26,071 nucleotides of DNA, taken from JBDRGD01 sp043818095 (GTDB lineage Bacteria; Chloroflexota; Dehalococcoidia; Dehalococcoidales; RBG-16-60-22). The notes beneath the pieces are model-generated. The model saw nothing but the letters and a program-made list of their open reading frames with translations, was not told where the DNA came from and searched no databases. The stretch spans positions 1 through 26,071 of the forward strand of contig JBDRGD010000039.1 of NCBI GenBank assembly GCA_043818095.1, in the 5' to 3' direction. This document shows, piece by piece, positions 7,442-15,024 of the stretch (within the stretch, counting starts at the first letter, position 1; every line of letters begins with the position of its first letter). Position numbers and translations under genes: made by a program.

Positions 7442-8764
7442 ATGAATTACCGGGAAGCGCTGGACTACGTCCTGCAGTTTGCCGATTACGAGCGCCTGCC
7501 GCGCTCGGCGGTGGTCTTCGATTTGCGGCGCATCGCGCTGCTGCTGGAGCGCCTGGGCAATCCCCAGGACACCGCCCGTGCCGTGCACGTCGCCGGGACG
7601 AAGGGCAAGGGCAGCACCGCCACCATGATCGCCTCTATCCTGAAATCCTCCGGCTACCGGACGGGGCTCTATACCTCCCCTCACCTGCTCAGCTTCACGG
7701 AGCGACTGCAGGTCGACGGCAGGCCCATCGCGGAGGCGGACTTCGCCCGCCTGGTGGCGCAGCTCCAGCCGGAGGTGGCGACGGTCAACCGGGAGGCCGC
7801 CTTCGGGGAGCTGACCACCTTTGAAATCCTGACGGCGCTGGCGTTTGTCTATTTCCGGGAGTGCCGGGTGGACTACCAGGTGATGGAAACCGGGCTGGGG
7901 GGGCGGCTGGACGCCACCAACGTGGTCCGGCCGGAGGTCTGCGTGCTGACTTCTATCAGCTACGACCACATGGACGTGCTGGGGAATACCCTCACCCTGA
8001 TTGCCGGGGAGAAAGCGGGCATCATCAAGCCGGGCTGTCCCACCGTCACCGCCCCCCAGTTCCCGGAGGCGATGGCGGTGCTGGAAAAGACCGTCCGGGA
8101 GCGCCATGCGCCCCTGCTAAAGGTGGGGCAGGACGTGACCTGGCGGCTGCAGACCTTCAGCACGGAGGGGCAGGAGTTTACCGTGCAGGGCCGGAGGGAC
8201 ACCTACGCCCTGGCCCTCCCGCTGCTGGGCGAATACCAGCTGGAAAACGCGGCGACGGCGGTAGCCGCCGCAGAGGTGCTGGCGGAGAAGGGGGCGGCAA
8301 AAATAACGCCGGTAAGCATCGCCGCCGGGCTGAAGGGGATAAACTGGCCGGGGCGCCTCCAGATACTGCACCGGCAGCCCTGGCTGGTCATCGACGGGGC
8401 GCACAACGCTTACTCCGCCGGGCGGCTGGTGGCGGCCCTGCGCAAATACTTCACTTACAGGCGCGCCTGGCTCATCTTCGGCGCTTCCGGGGACAAGGAC
8501 CTCGACGGCATGGTGGCGGAGCTGGCGCCGTTCCCCGATGAGGTCATCGTGACCGTTTCCCGGCACCCGCGGTCGGTGAAAGCAGACGTCCTGGCAGCGG
8601 CGTTCGCCCGGCACGGGGCCAGGGCGGAAACAGCAACGGACGTAGCGGGGGCAGTGAAAGCGGCGCGGGCGCGCGCCGCGAAAGACGACCTCATCTGCGC
8701 CACCGGGTCTATCTTTATCATCGCCGAGGTGCTGGAATACCTGGGGCCGGCCGGGAAGAAATAA
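7442..8764 (+). CDS. folC: Folylpolyglutamate synthase / dihydrofolate synthase FolC
   Basis: FolC joins glutamate to dihydropteroate and/or adds glutamates to folates, ATP-dependently, in the cytoplasm. The 440-residue product has the P-loop HVAGTKGKGS (residues 49-58), the YTSPHL motif, METGLGGRLDATNV and the Mur-ligase C-terminal domain with VIDGAHN. The frame is open further upstream to an ATG at 7301, but that codon lies inside a promoter and yields a non-family extension. The ATG at 7442 has GGGAGG eight bases before it and gives the usual N-terminus. The gene diverges from nrdR-nrdJ, linking folate (thymidylate supply) and deoxynucleotide synthesis. A 76-bp palindrome follows it. Confidence 0.93.
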   Translation: MNYREALDYVLQFADYERLPRSAVVFDLRRIALLLERLGNPQDTARAVHVAGTKGKGSTATMIASILKSSGYRTGLYTSPHLLSFTERLQVDGRPIAEADFARLVAQLQPEVATVNREAAFGELTTFEILTALAFVYFRECRVDYQVMETGLGGRLDATNVVRPEVCVLTSISYDHMDVLGNTLTLIAGEKAGIIKPGCPTVTAPQFPEAMAVLEKTVRERHAPLLKVGQDVTWRLQTFSTEGQEFTVQGRRDTYALALPLLGEYQLENAATAVAAAEVLAEKGAAKITPVSIAAGLKGINWPGRLQILHRQPWLVIDGAHNAYSAGRLVAALRKYFTYRRAWLIFGASGDKDLDGMVAELAPFPDEVIVTVSRHPRSVKADVLAAAFARHGARAETATDVAGAVKAARARAAKDDLICATGSIFIIAEVLEYLGPAGKK

Positions 8765-8816
8765 AGCCGGTCAGCCTGACGTTCCCCGGGTTTTATTGCA
8801 TTCGGCTGAGAGGGTT

Positions 8817-8892
8817 GTCATTGCGAGAAGCCCGGCGACGAAGCAATCCCATTTTCATGTGCTGAAGATTGCTTCGCTACGCTCGCAATGAC
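8817..8892. repeat. 76-bp palindromic repeat, copy 2
   Basis: Same ends (GTCATTGCGAG ... CTCGCAATGAC) and inner arms (GAAGCAATC ... GATTGCTTCG) as copies 1 and 3. In this copy the symmetry extends two bases outward on each side (TTGTCA / TGACAA). It lies between the convergent folC and SPFH genes and could act as a shared stem-loop for both transcripts. Confidence 0.85.
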
Positions 8893-8929
8893 AATCCGAG
8901 CTAAACCAAATGTATCTTTCCCGGCGCAA

Positions 8930-9880
8930 TCAGGGCTGAATATCCGGGAGCACCAGGTCCAGTCCCTGCCCCTGCCCGGAAGGTATCACCATTACCTTGA
9001 TGTCATCACCGAGCCGGTCCAGCAGGATGTACTGGAGGACTTCCGGCGTCAGTGACCCGGTGATAGCCTCGTTCGCGGCGACCTGGGCATCGGTGACCAC
9101 GCGGATGTACTCGGCTTCGCCCTGCGCCCTGGCGATTCTCGCGTTGGCTTCACCCCGCGCCTGGGCCTCCGCCTGCTCGGCTTCCACCTTCACCCGTTCC
9201 AGCTTGTTCCTGGCTTCCAGCACCGCCTGTTCGGCGGCGACCTTGGCCTCGATGGCGGCGGTAAAGGTGTCACTGAATTTGAAATTAGTTATTGATACTG
9301 TCTCCGTCACGATACCGCGGGCCAGGAGACGATTGGACAGGTTCTGGGTAATCTCTCCCTTTACCTCTTCCCTTTTCAGTATCAAGTCTTCCGCGATATA
9401 GCGTGCGGTTACCTGCTTAACGGTCTCCTGAATAGCCGGCGAAGCCAGCCTCTCGATAAAATCTAATCCTAATGTACGGTAAACCTCATCAGCCAGTCCG
9501 GGGTCCAGGTGCCAGTTCAGGGCGATGGTGGTGTTGACGTCCTGAAGGTCTTTGGAGGCTGAAACAGCGCTTGCCTCATATTTCTGCGTCTGGACGGACA
9601 TCTTCTCCACGGAGTCGATGAAGGGCAGCTTGGTCTGCAGCCCCTCACCGAGGATAGTGCCGGTCACCGCCCCGAAGCGGATGACCACTCCGCGGTAACC
9701 TGCCGGGATGGTGGTGAAAGAGCCGAAGATGAGGCTGGCAAACATGAGGACCACGCCGACAATGCTCACCATCCTGCCGGCGAGCCGGGTCCGGGGGTCG
9801 AAATTAGGCCCGCGGTTGGACTGTACGACCAGGTATCCCACGATGACAGCGATGACGCCGATAACCAGTAATGAAACCAT
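8930..9880 (-). CDS. SPFH/Band 7 (prohibitin-like) membrane protein
   Basis: A 316-residue protein with two N-terminal hydrophobic segments (about residues 3-19 and 37-55). The Band 7 domain follows: TIPAGYRGVVIRFGAVTG, then DVNTTIALNWHLDP and ASPAIQETVKQVTARY. A long Ala/Glu-rich coiled coil (EAKVAAEQAVLEARNKLERV to QGEAEYIRV) and a short tail complete it. This is the layout of prohibitin-type scaffolds that form large membrane rings, often with FtsH or lipid microdomains. No NfeD or ftsH gene is adjacent, so the partner is unknown. GAGGAG lies about eight bases before the ATG. It sits 89 bases downstream of ribD on the same strand and may have its own promoter. Confidence 0.85.
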   Translation of the reverse strand: MVSLLVIGVIAVIVGYLVVQSNRGPNFDPRTRLAGRMVSIVGVVLMFASLIFGSFTTIPAGYRGVVIRFGAVTGTILGEGLQTKLPFIDSVEKMSVQTQKYEASAVSASKDLQDVNTTIALNWHLDPGLADEVYRTLGLDFIERLASPAIQETVKQVTARYIAEDLILKREEVKGEITQNLSNRLLARGIVTETVSITNFKFSDTFTAAIEAKVAAEQAVLEARNKLERVKVEAEQAEAQARGEANARIARAQGEAEYIRVVTDAQVAANEAITGSLTPEVLQYILLDRLGDDIKVMVIPSGQGQGLDLVLPDIQP

Positions 9881-9947
9881 ATTCTAACTCCTCGTCAGCG
9901 TATTTGGCGGCACTTAAGGTGGCTGCCGGATGCGTGCCCCTTATGTT

Positions 9948-9953
9948 ATTATA
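9948..9953 (-). promoter_or_regulatory. Possible -10 element upstream of the SPFH gene
   Basis: A perfect TATAAT on the minus strand in the ribD-SPFH gap. The nearest -35-like sequence, CTGACA (9973-9968), is only 14 bases away, so the promoter is uncertain. Confidence 0.3.
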
Positions 9954-9969
9954 CCCTGTTAGGGCATTG

Positions 9970-11082
9970 TCAGTCTCTTTTCAGGCGCGCTTCGATGACC
10001 AGGTCTTCCCCGAGGCGGCGCACCCGCGTGAAGGCCAGCCCCAGGGTCTGCCCTACCTCTTTAATATCCAGCTCGCCGACCGCCTCGATGCCTTTCCCCA
10101 TGATGCGCGGCGTCAGGATGACGACCAGACGGTCCGCCAGTCCCCGGCGCAGGAAGGCGGTGATGACCCCCGCCCCACCCTCGACCAGGAGGGAAGAAAT
10201 GTTCCGCCGCCCGAGCTCCGGCAGCAGGTGGTCCAGGGCCACTCCGTCCCGGTTGCCGGGGAGCGTCAGCACCTCGATGCCCCGGGCGCGCAGGCTGTCC
10301 CGTTTCTCCGGGTCTGCCCGCGCTGTGGTGGCGATGACGGTCCGGGCGGTCTCCTGTCCGGCGAGCACGTTCGCCTCCGGGGGTATCCGCAGGCCGGAGT
10401 CCAGGATAACGCGGAGCGGGCTCCGTCCCCGCACCCGGCGGACGGTCAGCTGCGGGTCGTCGGCAATCACGGTGCCCGCCCCCACCAGTATCGCGTCATG
10501 CTCTGCCCGCAGCCGGTGGGCGAAGCGCAGGGACAGTTCCGCACTGAGCCAGCGGGAGCTGCCGCCGGCGGTGGCTATCCGGCCATCCAGTGTCTGGGCG
10601 AATTTCACCGTCACGAGGGGCAGGCCGGTGGTCATCAGCTTGAAATGGGCTTCATTCACGGCGCGGCAGGCATCTTCCAGCACGCCCGCAGTGACCTTGA
10701 TGCCATGCTCCGCCATCATCTTCACGCTTTTCCCGCCGACGAGCGGATTGGGGTCCAGGACCCCGATGACCACCCTGCCCAGCCCGCGGCGGATGACCGC
10801 GTCCACGCAGGGGGGCGTTTTCCCCTGGTGCGCGCACGGCTCCATGGTCACGTAAAGGGTCGCCCCGCGGACGTCTTCCCGGGCGCTCTCCAGGGCATTG
10901 ATTTCCGCGTGCTTGCCCCCGAAGTAGCGGTGGTAGCCGCTGCCGATGACCCGCCCGTCCCTGACGATAACCGCGCCCACCATCGGGTTGGGGCTGGTGC
11001 GGTAGCGCCCCCGCCGCGCCAGGCGCAGCGCCATCTTCATATATTCTTCGTCGCTCAAGGGGTACCCGCCTCCCGGTGTCAC
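9970..11082 (-). CDS. ribD: Bifunctional riboflavin biosynthesis deaminase/reductase RibD
   Basis: RibD deaminates 2,5-diamino-6-ribosylamino-pyrimidinone phosphate and then reduces its ribose, the second and third steps to riboflavin. The 370-residue product has the zinc deaminase site H58-A-E60 and PCAHQGKTPPC (C83, C92), with SPNPMVGAV before it. The RibD C-terminal reductase domain begins near PLVTVKFAQTLDGRIA and includes GAGTVIADDPQLTVR and LLVEGGAGV. The GTG at 11082 lies 3 bases beyond the pspC stop. A TTG at 11058, preceded by GGGAGG ten bases upstream, would give the more usual N-terminus SDEEYMKMALRLA and is a real alternative. No ribE, ribBA or ribH is next to it. Confidence 0.93.
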   Translation of the reverse strand: MTPGGGYPLSDEEYMKMALRLARRGRYRTSPNPMVGAVIVRDGRVIGSGYHRYFGGKHAEINALESAREDVRGATLYVTMEPCAHQGKTPPCVDAVIRRGLGRVVIGVLDPNPLVGGKSVKMMAEHGIKVTAGVLEDACRAVNEAHFKLMTTGLPLVTVKFAQTLDGRIATAGGSSRWLSAELSLRFAHRLRAEHDAILVGAGTVIADDPQLTVRRVRGRSPLRVILDSGLRIPPEANVLAGQETARTVIATTARADPEKRDSLRARGIEVLTLPGNRDGVALDHLLPELGRRNISSLLVEGGAGVITAFLRRGLADRLVVILTPRIMGKGIEAVGELDIKEVGQTLGLAFTRVRRLGEDLVIEARLKRD

Positions 11083-11085
11083 GGG

Positions 11086-11565
11086 CTATGCCCGCCGCCG
11101 GTTGGCGAAGATGAGAATCAGGCCGACGGCGATAATCAGCACGGGCCAGATGTACGTCCAGGCAAGCGCGCGGAAAAGATTAAGGCTGCCGAGGAGGAAC
11201 AGGAGACCGAAGACGATAAACACCACCCCGACGAGGTTGCGGTTCCACTTTGCCCTCGGCGCTGCCGCCTCACCGCTTTCCCGGGAGAAAGTGCTGCGGA
11301 GCTCTTTGCCGACCGCTTCGGCGGTCCCCTTCATCTCTTCCACGTTCTCGCGGATGGTTTCCCGCGACGGTCGGGACGGCGCGCCTTCCTGCGGGACGAC
11401 AATCGCCAGGATGATGTAGATGAGGACGCCCATGCCGTTGGCGAAAGCGAGGAGGACGAAGATGAGGCGCACGATGGTCGGCTCCAGGTCAAAGTAGTCC
11501 GCCAGCCCGCCGCAAACGCCCCATATCATACGGTTTTTCCGGCTGCGGTAGAGTGTCTTTTCCAT
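11086..11565 (-). CDS. PspC-domain membrane protein
   Basis: A 159-residue protein. The first about 60 residues form a PspC domain (LYRSRKNRMIWGVCGGLADYFDLEPTIVRL, then a membrane segment ending AIVVPQE). A charged, non-hydrophobic linker of about 45 residues follows, then two further membrane segments (NLVGVVFIVFGLLFLLGS and YIWPVLIIAVGLILIF) ending NRRRA, resembling the LiaI/LiaF-like C-terminal module. PspC proteins respond to envelope stress; no pspA is seen here. It is the first gene of a tight pair with ribD. The functional link with ribD is unclear and may only be co-transcription. Confidence 0.82.
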   Translation of the reverse strand: MEKTLYRSRKNRMIWGVCGGLADYFDLEPTIVRLIFVLLAFANGMGVLIYIILAIVVPQEGAPSRPSRETIRENVEEMKGTAEAVGKELRSTFSRESGEAAAPRAKWNRNLVGVVFIVFGLLFLLGSLNLFRALAWTYIWPVLIIAVGLILIFANRRRA

Positions 11566-11606
11566 CCTGTCCTCGTTAATCCGGTAACGGGTCTTTCTCT
11601 CCTAGC

Positions 11607-11635
11607 ATGGTAGCATTCGTTCCTGTGGTAGTCAA
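11607..11635 (-). promoter_or_regulatory. Promoter of pspC-ribD
   Basis: On the minus strand TTGACT (11635-11630), a 17-base spacer and TACCAT (11612-11607) put the start near 11600, a leader of about 35 bases before the PspC ATG. Confidence 0.5.
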
Positions 11636-11668
11636 CGGCGGAGGGGGGATAAAGAAAGCGCGCTATTC

Positions 11669-11697
11669 TTGCGTTGCTCTGGATGATTTGTTAAAAT
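11669..11697 (+). promoter_or_regulatory. Promoter of tRNA-Lys
   Basis: TTGCGT (11669-11674), 17-base spacer, TAAAAT (11692-11697). The start would fall near 11704, 8 bases before the mature tRNA. Confidence 0.55.
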
Positions 11698-11711
11698 CAG
11701 AGCGTTGATAC

Positions 11712-11787
11712 GGGCCGTTAGCTCAGTTGGTAGAGCAGTGGACTTTTAATCCATTGGTCACAGGTTCGAGCCCTGTACGGCCTACCA
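11712..11787 (+). tRNA. tRNA-Lys (anticodon TTT)
   Basis: A complete cloverleaf with encoded CCA. The acceptor GGGCCGT pairs with ACGGCCT (one G-U pair at the end). The D arm is GCTC/GAGC. The anticodon arm is GTGGA-CTTTTAA-TCCAT with anticodon TTT. The T arm is ACAGG-TTCGAGC-CCTGT, and the discriminator base is A. It is a single-gene transcript bounded by its own promoter and terminator. Confidence 0.97.
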
Positions 11788-11815
11788 GTTTCCAGTCTTC
11801 CCCAGAAAACAAATC

Positions 11816-11843
11816 GGCCCGGCTGATGTGCCGGGCCTTTCCT
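11816..11843 (+). terminator. Rho-independent terminator of tRNA-Lys
   Basis: A perfect 8-bp stem, GGCCCGGC / GCCGGGCC, with loop TGATGT is followed by TTTCCT. It lies 28 bases after the tRNA 3' end. The T-tract is short. Confidence 0.7.
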
Positions 11844-11882
11844 GTTGGCGGGCAAAGTAACGTTATTTAAGCCATTGCATCA

Positions 11883-11909
11883 TTAGCACTCCGACTCTCC
11901 GACTGCTAA
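11883..11909. promoter_or_regulatory. CIRCE-like operator (HrcA binding site)
   Basis: TTAGCACTC, nine bases, GACTGCTAA. The established CIRCE consensus is TTAGCACTC-N9-GAGTGCTAA, so 17 of 18 arm positions match and the spacer is exactly nine. HrcA normally uses it to repress groESL or hrcA-grpE-dnaK. Here the next gene is a CocE-type hydrolase 154 bases away, whose own promoter lies about 80 bases downstream of the element. No chaperone gene is in the window. Confidence 0.75.
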
Positions 11910-11989
11910 TGACATTTGAGCAAATAGCCCTGTTTTTCAAGACCCGTCCGGATACAAAATTTTTAATTCCGCTGACGTTTCCCCGGCGG

Positions 11990-12018
11990 TTGACCTGTCG
12001 CGTCTTTTAGAGTAGTAT
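11990..12018 (+). promoter_or_regulatory. Promoter of the CocE-type hydrolase
   Basis: TTGACC (11990-11995), 17-base spacer, TAGTAT (12013-12018). The predicted start near 12025 gives a leader of about 38 bases containing AAAGGAG. Confidence 0.6.
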
Positions 12019-12062
12019 TGCTTAGCATACCCGCTAATTCATACCGAGAAAGGAGTCAGAAA

Positions 12063-13736
12063 ATGGACAAAAACTACCCCCTGCCCGACCCGAAACTACC
12101 CGAAGGAATCAGGTTCGAGAAGAACGTCATGCTGACCATGCGGGACGGCATCAAGGTCTCCGTGGACGTCTACCGTCCCAAGGCCGAGGGGAAATACCCC
12201 GCGCTCTACTCAACCTCCGGTTACCTCAAGGGAATCCAGACTTTCGGGGGGGAGGTCTCGCACTCGATAGAGGCCGGCGCCACGCGCTTTCTCGTCGAAA
12301 ACGGTTATGTCCATGTCATCGGCCAGGCGCGGGGCAGCGGGCTGTCCCAGGGCCGCTACAACTGGTACGATAAGGAAGAGCAAAAAGACGGCGTCGAGAT
12401 TATCGAGTGGATTGCCAAGCAGCCCTGGTGCACCGGCAACGTGGGCATGATCGGCGATTCCTATTTCGCGCGGACCCAGTGGCTCATCGCGGGACTGCAG
12501 CCGCCCTCCCTGAAATGCATCTGCCCCTGGGACGGCTCCATGGACGACTACCGCTCCCGGCATGACGGCGGTCTGGTCTTTAACGGCTTCCTCTCCGGCT
12601 GGGGCGCTGACACCATGTTCCAGGCGGTCTGGCCCGGCCCCGTCGAGGGGAAAGAAGACCCGACGAACCTCTTCGTCGAGGTGGCCAAGAACCCCGATGA
12701 CGGCCCCTTCTACTGGGAGCGCAGCGGCTACGTCAATGCCGACAAGATAAACGTGCCCGTCCTCAGCATGGTCCACGCCGGCGGGCGTCTCCACTCCAAG
12801 TCACAGCTCATGGGCTGGGAGAAAATCAAGTCGCCCAAGAAGCTGATAATCATGCCTCCCTGCGGCCGCATGACCCACGTGGTTCTCGCGCGCAGCATCC
12901 CCTTCAACAATTATATCCTGAGGTTCCTGGACAAGTGGCTCAAGGGGAAGGAGACCGGCATCATGGACGAGCCGCCGGTAGTCATCTTCGACCGGGTAAC
13001 CAAGAAGCCGCGCTTTGAGAACGAATACCCCGTAGCGCGGACGAAGTGGACCAAGTTCTTCCTCCGCACCGGCAAGGAAGGCCCGGCGACCAAGGCTCCC
13101 TGGGGGGTGGTCAGCCAGGAGCAGCCCGGCAAGGAAGCCCCGGACAGCTATGCCGAGCCGGAAGCCATCGAGACCCTGATGGCCGGGAAGCCCGTGCTGG
13201 CCTTCTCCAGCGAGCCCCTGAAGGAAGACCTGCGCGTCTGGGGCCCCCTCAGCGCCCATATCTACGGCTCCTCCACCTCCATGGACACCGGCTGGTTTGT
13301 CCGCGTCAATGACATCTCTCCGGAGGGACAGTCCACGCCGCTCAGCATGGGCGTGCTGAAGGCGTCCTACCGGAAGGTGAACGCCGCCAAGTCCCGTCCG
13401 GGCATGCCCTATCATGACTACCAGAACCCGGAGACCCCGGAGCCGGGCAAAGTTTACCTGTACGAGTTCGACCTTATCCCCGTTTTCCACACCTTCAAGA
13501 AAGGGCACAAAATCTGGATACAGGTTGCCAGCAACGACCTGGAAATCCTGACCACGTTCGCCACCATGTTTGCCTCCGACATGCTCCCGCCCTGCGAGAA
13601 CAAGGTCTACCATGACGCCGAGCACCCGTCTCACCTCCTCCTGCCGGTGGTCTCGGACGCGCCCGAAATCAAGCCGGTGCCGTCACCGCTGGCGGACTTC
13701 GTGTACCCCATGGGCAATACCGCCATGAAGTTCTAG
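12063..13736 (+). CDS. CocE/NonD family (X-Pro dipeptidyl-peptidase S15-like) hydrolase
   Basis: A 557-residue serine hydrolase. The N-terminal part shows MTMRDGIKVSVDVYRPKAEGKYPAL and the nucleophile elbow GMIGDSYFA with Ser133. The C-terminal jelly-roll-like domain seen in CocE, glutaryl acylase and X-Pro peptidase families follows the PVLAFSSEPLKEDLRVWGPL stretch. Family members cleave esters, amides or peptides; the substrate cannot be read from sequence. There is no signal peptide, so it is probably cytoplasmic. The frame is open upstream to a TTG at 12018, but that codon is in the promoter; the ATG at 12063 has AGGAG eight bases before it. It appears to be a single-gene transcript closed by a hairpin at 13764. 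Confidence 0.88.
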   Translation: MDKNYPLPDPKLPEGIRFEKNVMLTMRDGIKVSVDVYRPKAEGKYPALYSTSGYLKGIQTFGGEVSHSIEAGATRFLVENGYVHVIGQARGSGLSQGRYNWYDKEEQKDGVEIIEWIAKQPWCTGNVGMIGDSYFARTQWLIAGLQPPSLKCICPWDGSMDDYRSRHDGGLVFNGFLSGWGADTMFQAVWPGPVEGKEDPTNLFVEVAKNPDDGPFYWERSGYVNADKINVPVLSMVHAGGRLHSKSQLMGWEKIKSPKKLIIMPPCGRMTHVVLARSIPFNNYILRFLDKWLKGKETGIMDEPPVVIFDRVTKKPRFENEYPVARTKWTKFFLRTGKEGPATKAPWGVVSQEQPGKEAPDSYAEPEAIETLMAGKPVLAFSSEPLKEDLRVWGPLSAHIYGSSTSMDTGWFVRVNDISPEGQSTPLSMGVLKASYRKVNAAKSRPGMPYHDYQNPETPEPGKVYLYEFDLIPVFHTFKKGHKIWIQVASNDLEILTTFATMFASDMLPPCENKVYHDAEHPSHLLLPVVSDAPEIKPVPSPLADFVYPMGNTAMKF

Positions 13737-13763
13737 GAACGGCTTCAGCGTAAGAAAAAATCA

Positions 13764-13805
13764 GCGCCGGGGGCGGACACCTGCTCCCGGCGCCGGTATT
13801 TTCAG
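13764..13805 (+). terminator. Stem-loop terminator after the CocE-type hydrolase
   Basis: An 11-bp stem (GCGCCGGGGGC with GCTCCCGGCGC, one G-U pair) with an 8-base loop is followed by CGGTATTTTC. It begins 27 bases after the stop. The T-tract is imperfect. Confidence 0.6.
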
Positions 13806-13843
13806 GGGACGTTTCCCCCATTCTCCGTGGCGATTGTTCGGAC

Positions 13844-13872
13844 TTGCCGCCACGCCTGCTGAATGGTAACAT
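13844..13872 (+). promoter_or_regulatory. Candidate promoter of the amidohydrolase
   Basis: TTGCCG (13844-13849), 17-base spacer, TAACAT (13867-13872). A short inverted repeat GGGGA...TCCCC lies just upstream (13806-13818). Confidence 0.4.
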
Positions 13873-13914
13873 GCGGAGGACAAGCGCGCGTAATATTAAG
13901 GAGGAAAGATACCG

Positions 13915-14919
13915 ATGACCGTCCGCAAAGAATGGCTGGGGCTGACGATGGAATCGCCCCTGGAGCCGGAAATGCCCATCTGCGACGCCCACCACCACCT
14001 CTGGGACCGCCCCGATGACCGCTACCTGCTGGAGGACCTGCTGGAAGACATCGGCGGCGGGCATAACATCGTCGGCACCGTGTTCATCGAGTGCCGGGCA
14101 AGATACCGCACCGACGGCCCCGAGGCGATGCGCCCCCTGGGCGAAATGGAGTTCGTGCGGGATACCGTCGCAGAGGCAAAACGGCGCGGCCGGCCCGGCG
14201 TGGCGGCGGGCATCATCGGACACGTTGACCTCAACCTGGGCGACGCGGCGGCGGAAGTACTTGAGGCCCACCTGGCGCTCAACCCGGACCGCTTCCGCGG
14301 CATCCGGCATATCACCGCCTGGGACGACTCCCCGAATATCCACCTGCCCTTCCCCGCGCATAAGGGCATGATGCTGGAGCCTGCGTTCCGCGCGGGCTTC
14401 GCCTGCCTGCAGCGCTACGGACTGAGCTTTGACTCCTGGCTGTACCATCCCCAGCTTCCGGAGCTGGGGGACCTGGCGCGCGCTTTCCCGGAGACCACCA
14501 TCATCTGCGACCACGTGGGCGGGACGCTCCTCGTCGGGCCTTACGCCGACCGGCGGGAGGAGGCACTGGGGGCGTGGCGGCGCAGCATGAGCGAGCTGGC
14601 CGAATGTCCCAACGTGGTCGTCAAGCTGGGCGGTATCGGGATGATGATTTACGGCTTTGACTGGCCCAAACAACCCGCCCCTCCGGACTCCGCCTCCCTG
14701 GCGCAAGACATGGCGCCCTTCTACCTCTGGTGCCTCGAAAAATTCGGCGTCGAACGCTGCATATTTGAAAGCAACTTCCCCGTGGACAAGCGATCGTACT
14801 CCTATACCGTGCTCTGGAACGCCTTCAAGCGGCTCTCCGCGGATTTCTCCCCGGCGGAACGGCGGGCGCTCTTCCACGATAACGCGGTGAGGGTATATCG
14901 TCTCAAGGACAACGCCTGA
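13915..14919 (+). CDS. Amidohydrolase-2 family metal-dependent hydrolase (TIM barrel)
   Basis: A 334-residue protein with the metal-binding start of the barrel, CDAHHHLWD (His26 and His28), typical of amidohydrolase_2 (PF04909-like) enzymes such as 2-pyrone-4,6-dicarboxylate lactonase and related lactonases or decarboxylases. Further conserved points are FRGIRHITAWD, CDHVGG and, near the end, FESNFPVDK around residue 285, where family members have an active-site Asp. The reaction and substrate are not fixed by these motifs. AAGGAGG lies about ten bases before the ATG. A copy of the 76-bp palindrome starts 11 bases after the stop. Together with the preceding CocE-type hydrolase and the MaoC pair it suggests breakdown of imported organic compounds, which is inference. 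Confidence 0.85.
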   Translation: MTVRKEWLGLTMESPLEPEMPICDAHHHLWDRPDDRYLLEDLLEDIGGGHNIVGTVFIECRARYRTDGPEAMRPLGEMEFVRDTVAEAKRRGRPGVAAGIIGHVDLNLGDAAAEVLEAHLALNPDRFRGIRHITAWDDSPNIHLPFPAHKGMMLEPAFRAGFACLQRYGLSFDSWLYHPQLPELGDLARAFPETTIICDHVGGTLLVGPYADRREEALGAWRRSMSELAECPNVVVKLGGIGMMIYGFDWPKQPAPPDSASLAQDMAPFYLWCLEKFGVERCIFESNFPVDKRSYSYTVLWNAFKRLSADFSPAERRALFHDNAVRVYRLKDNA

Positions 14920-14930
14920 CCGCCTTTGTT

Positions 14931-15006
14931 GTCTTTGCGAGGAGCGCAGCGACGAAGCAATCTCTGGTTACTTCATATGGGATTGCTTCGCTTTGCTCGC
15001 AATGAC
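14931..15006. repeat. 76-bp palindromic repeat, copy 3
   Basis: Ends GTCTTTGCGAG and CTCGCAATGAC (one mismatch in the left arm), inner arms GAAGCAATC and GATTGCTTCG. The length is again exactly 76. It sits between convergent genes: 11 bases from the amidohydrolase stop and 18 from the MaoC stop. Confidence 0.85.
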
Positions 15007-15024
15007 GGCAACAACGAAGAAGGA

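Noticed and set aside
9871..11613. A 580-codon plus-strand open frame opposite ribD and pspC
   Set aside because: It spans two well-supported minus-strand genes, has no ribosome binding site or family motif, and is a GC-rich shadow.
12018..12062. TTG start at 12018 for the CocE-type hydrolase
   Set aside because: It overlaps the -10 element and lies upstream of the predicted transcript start; AGGAG before the ATG at 12063 decides the start.
3835..15006. The 76-bp repeats as a CRISPR array
   Set aside because: The copies are 5-6 kb apart, have no regular spacers, and no cas gene is present.
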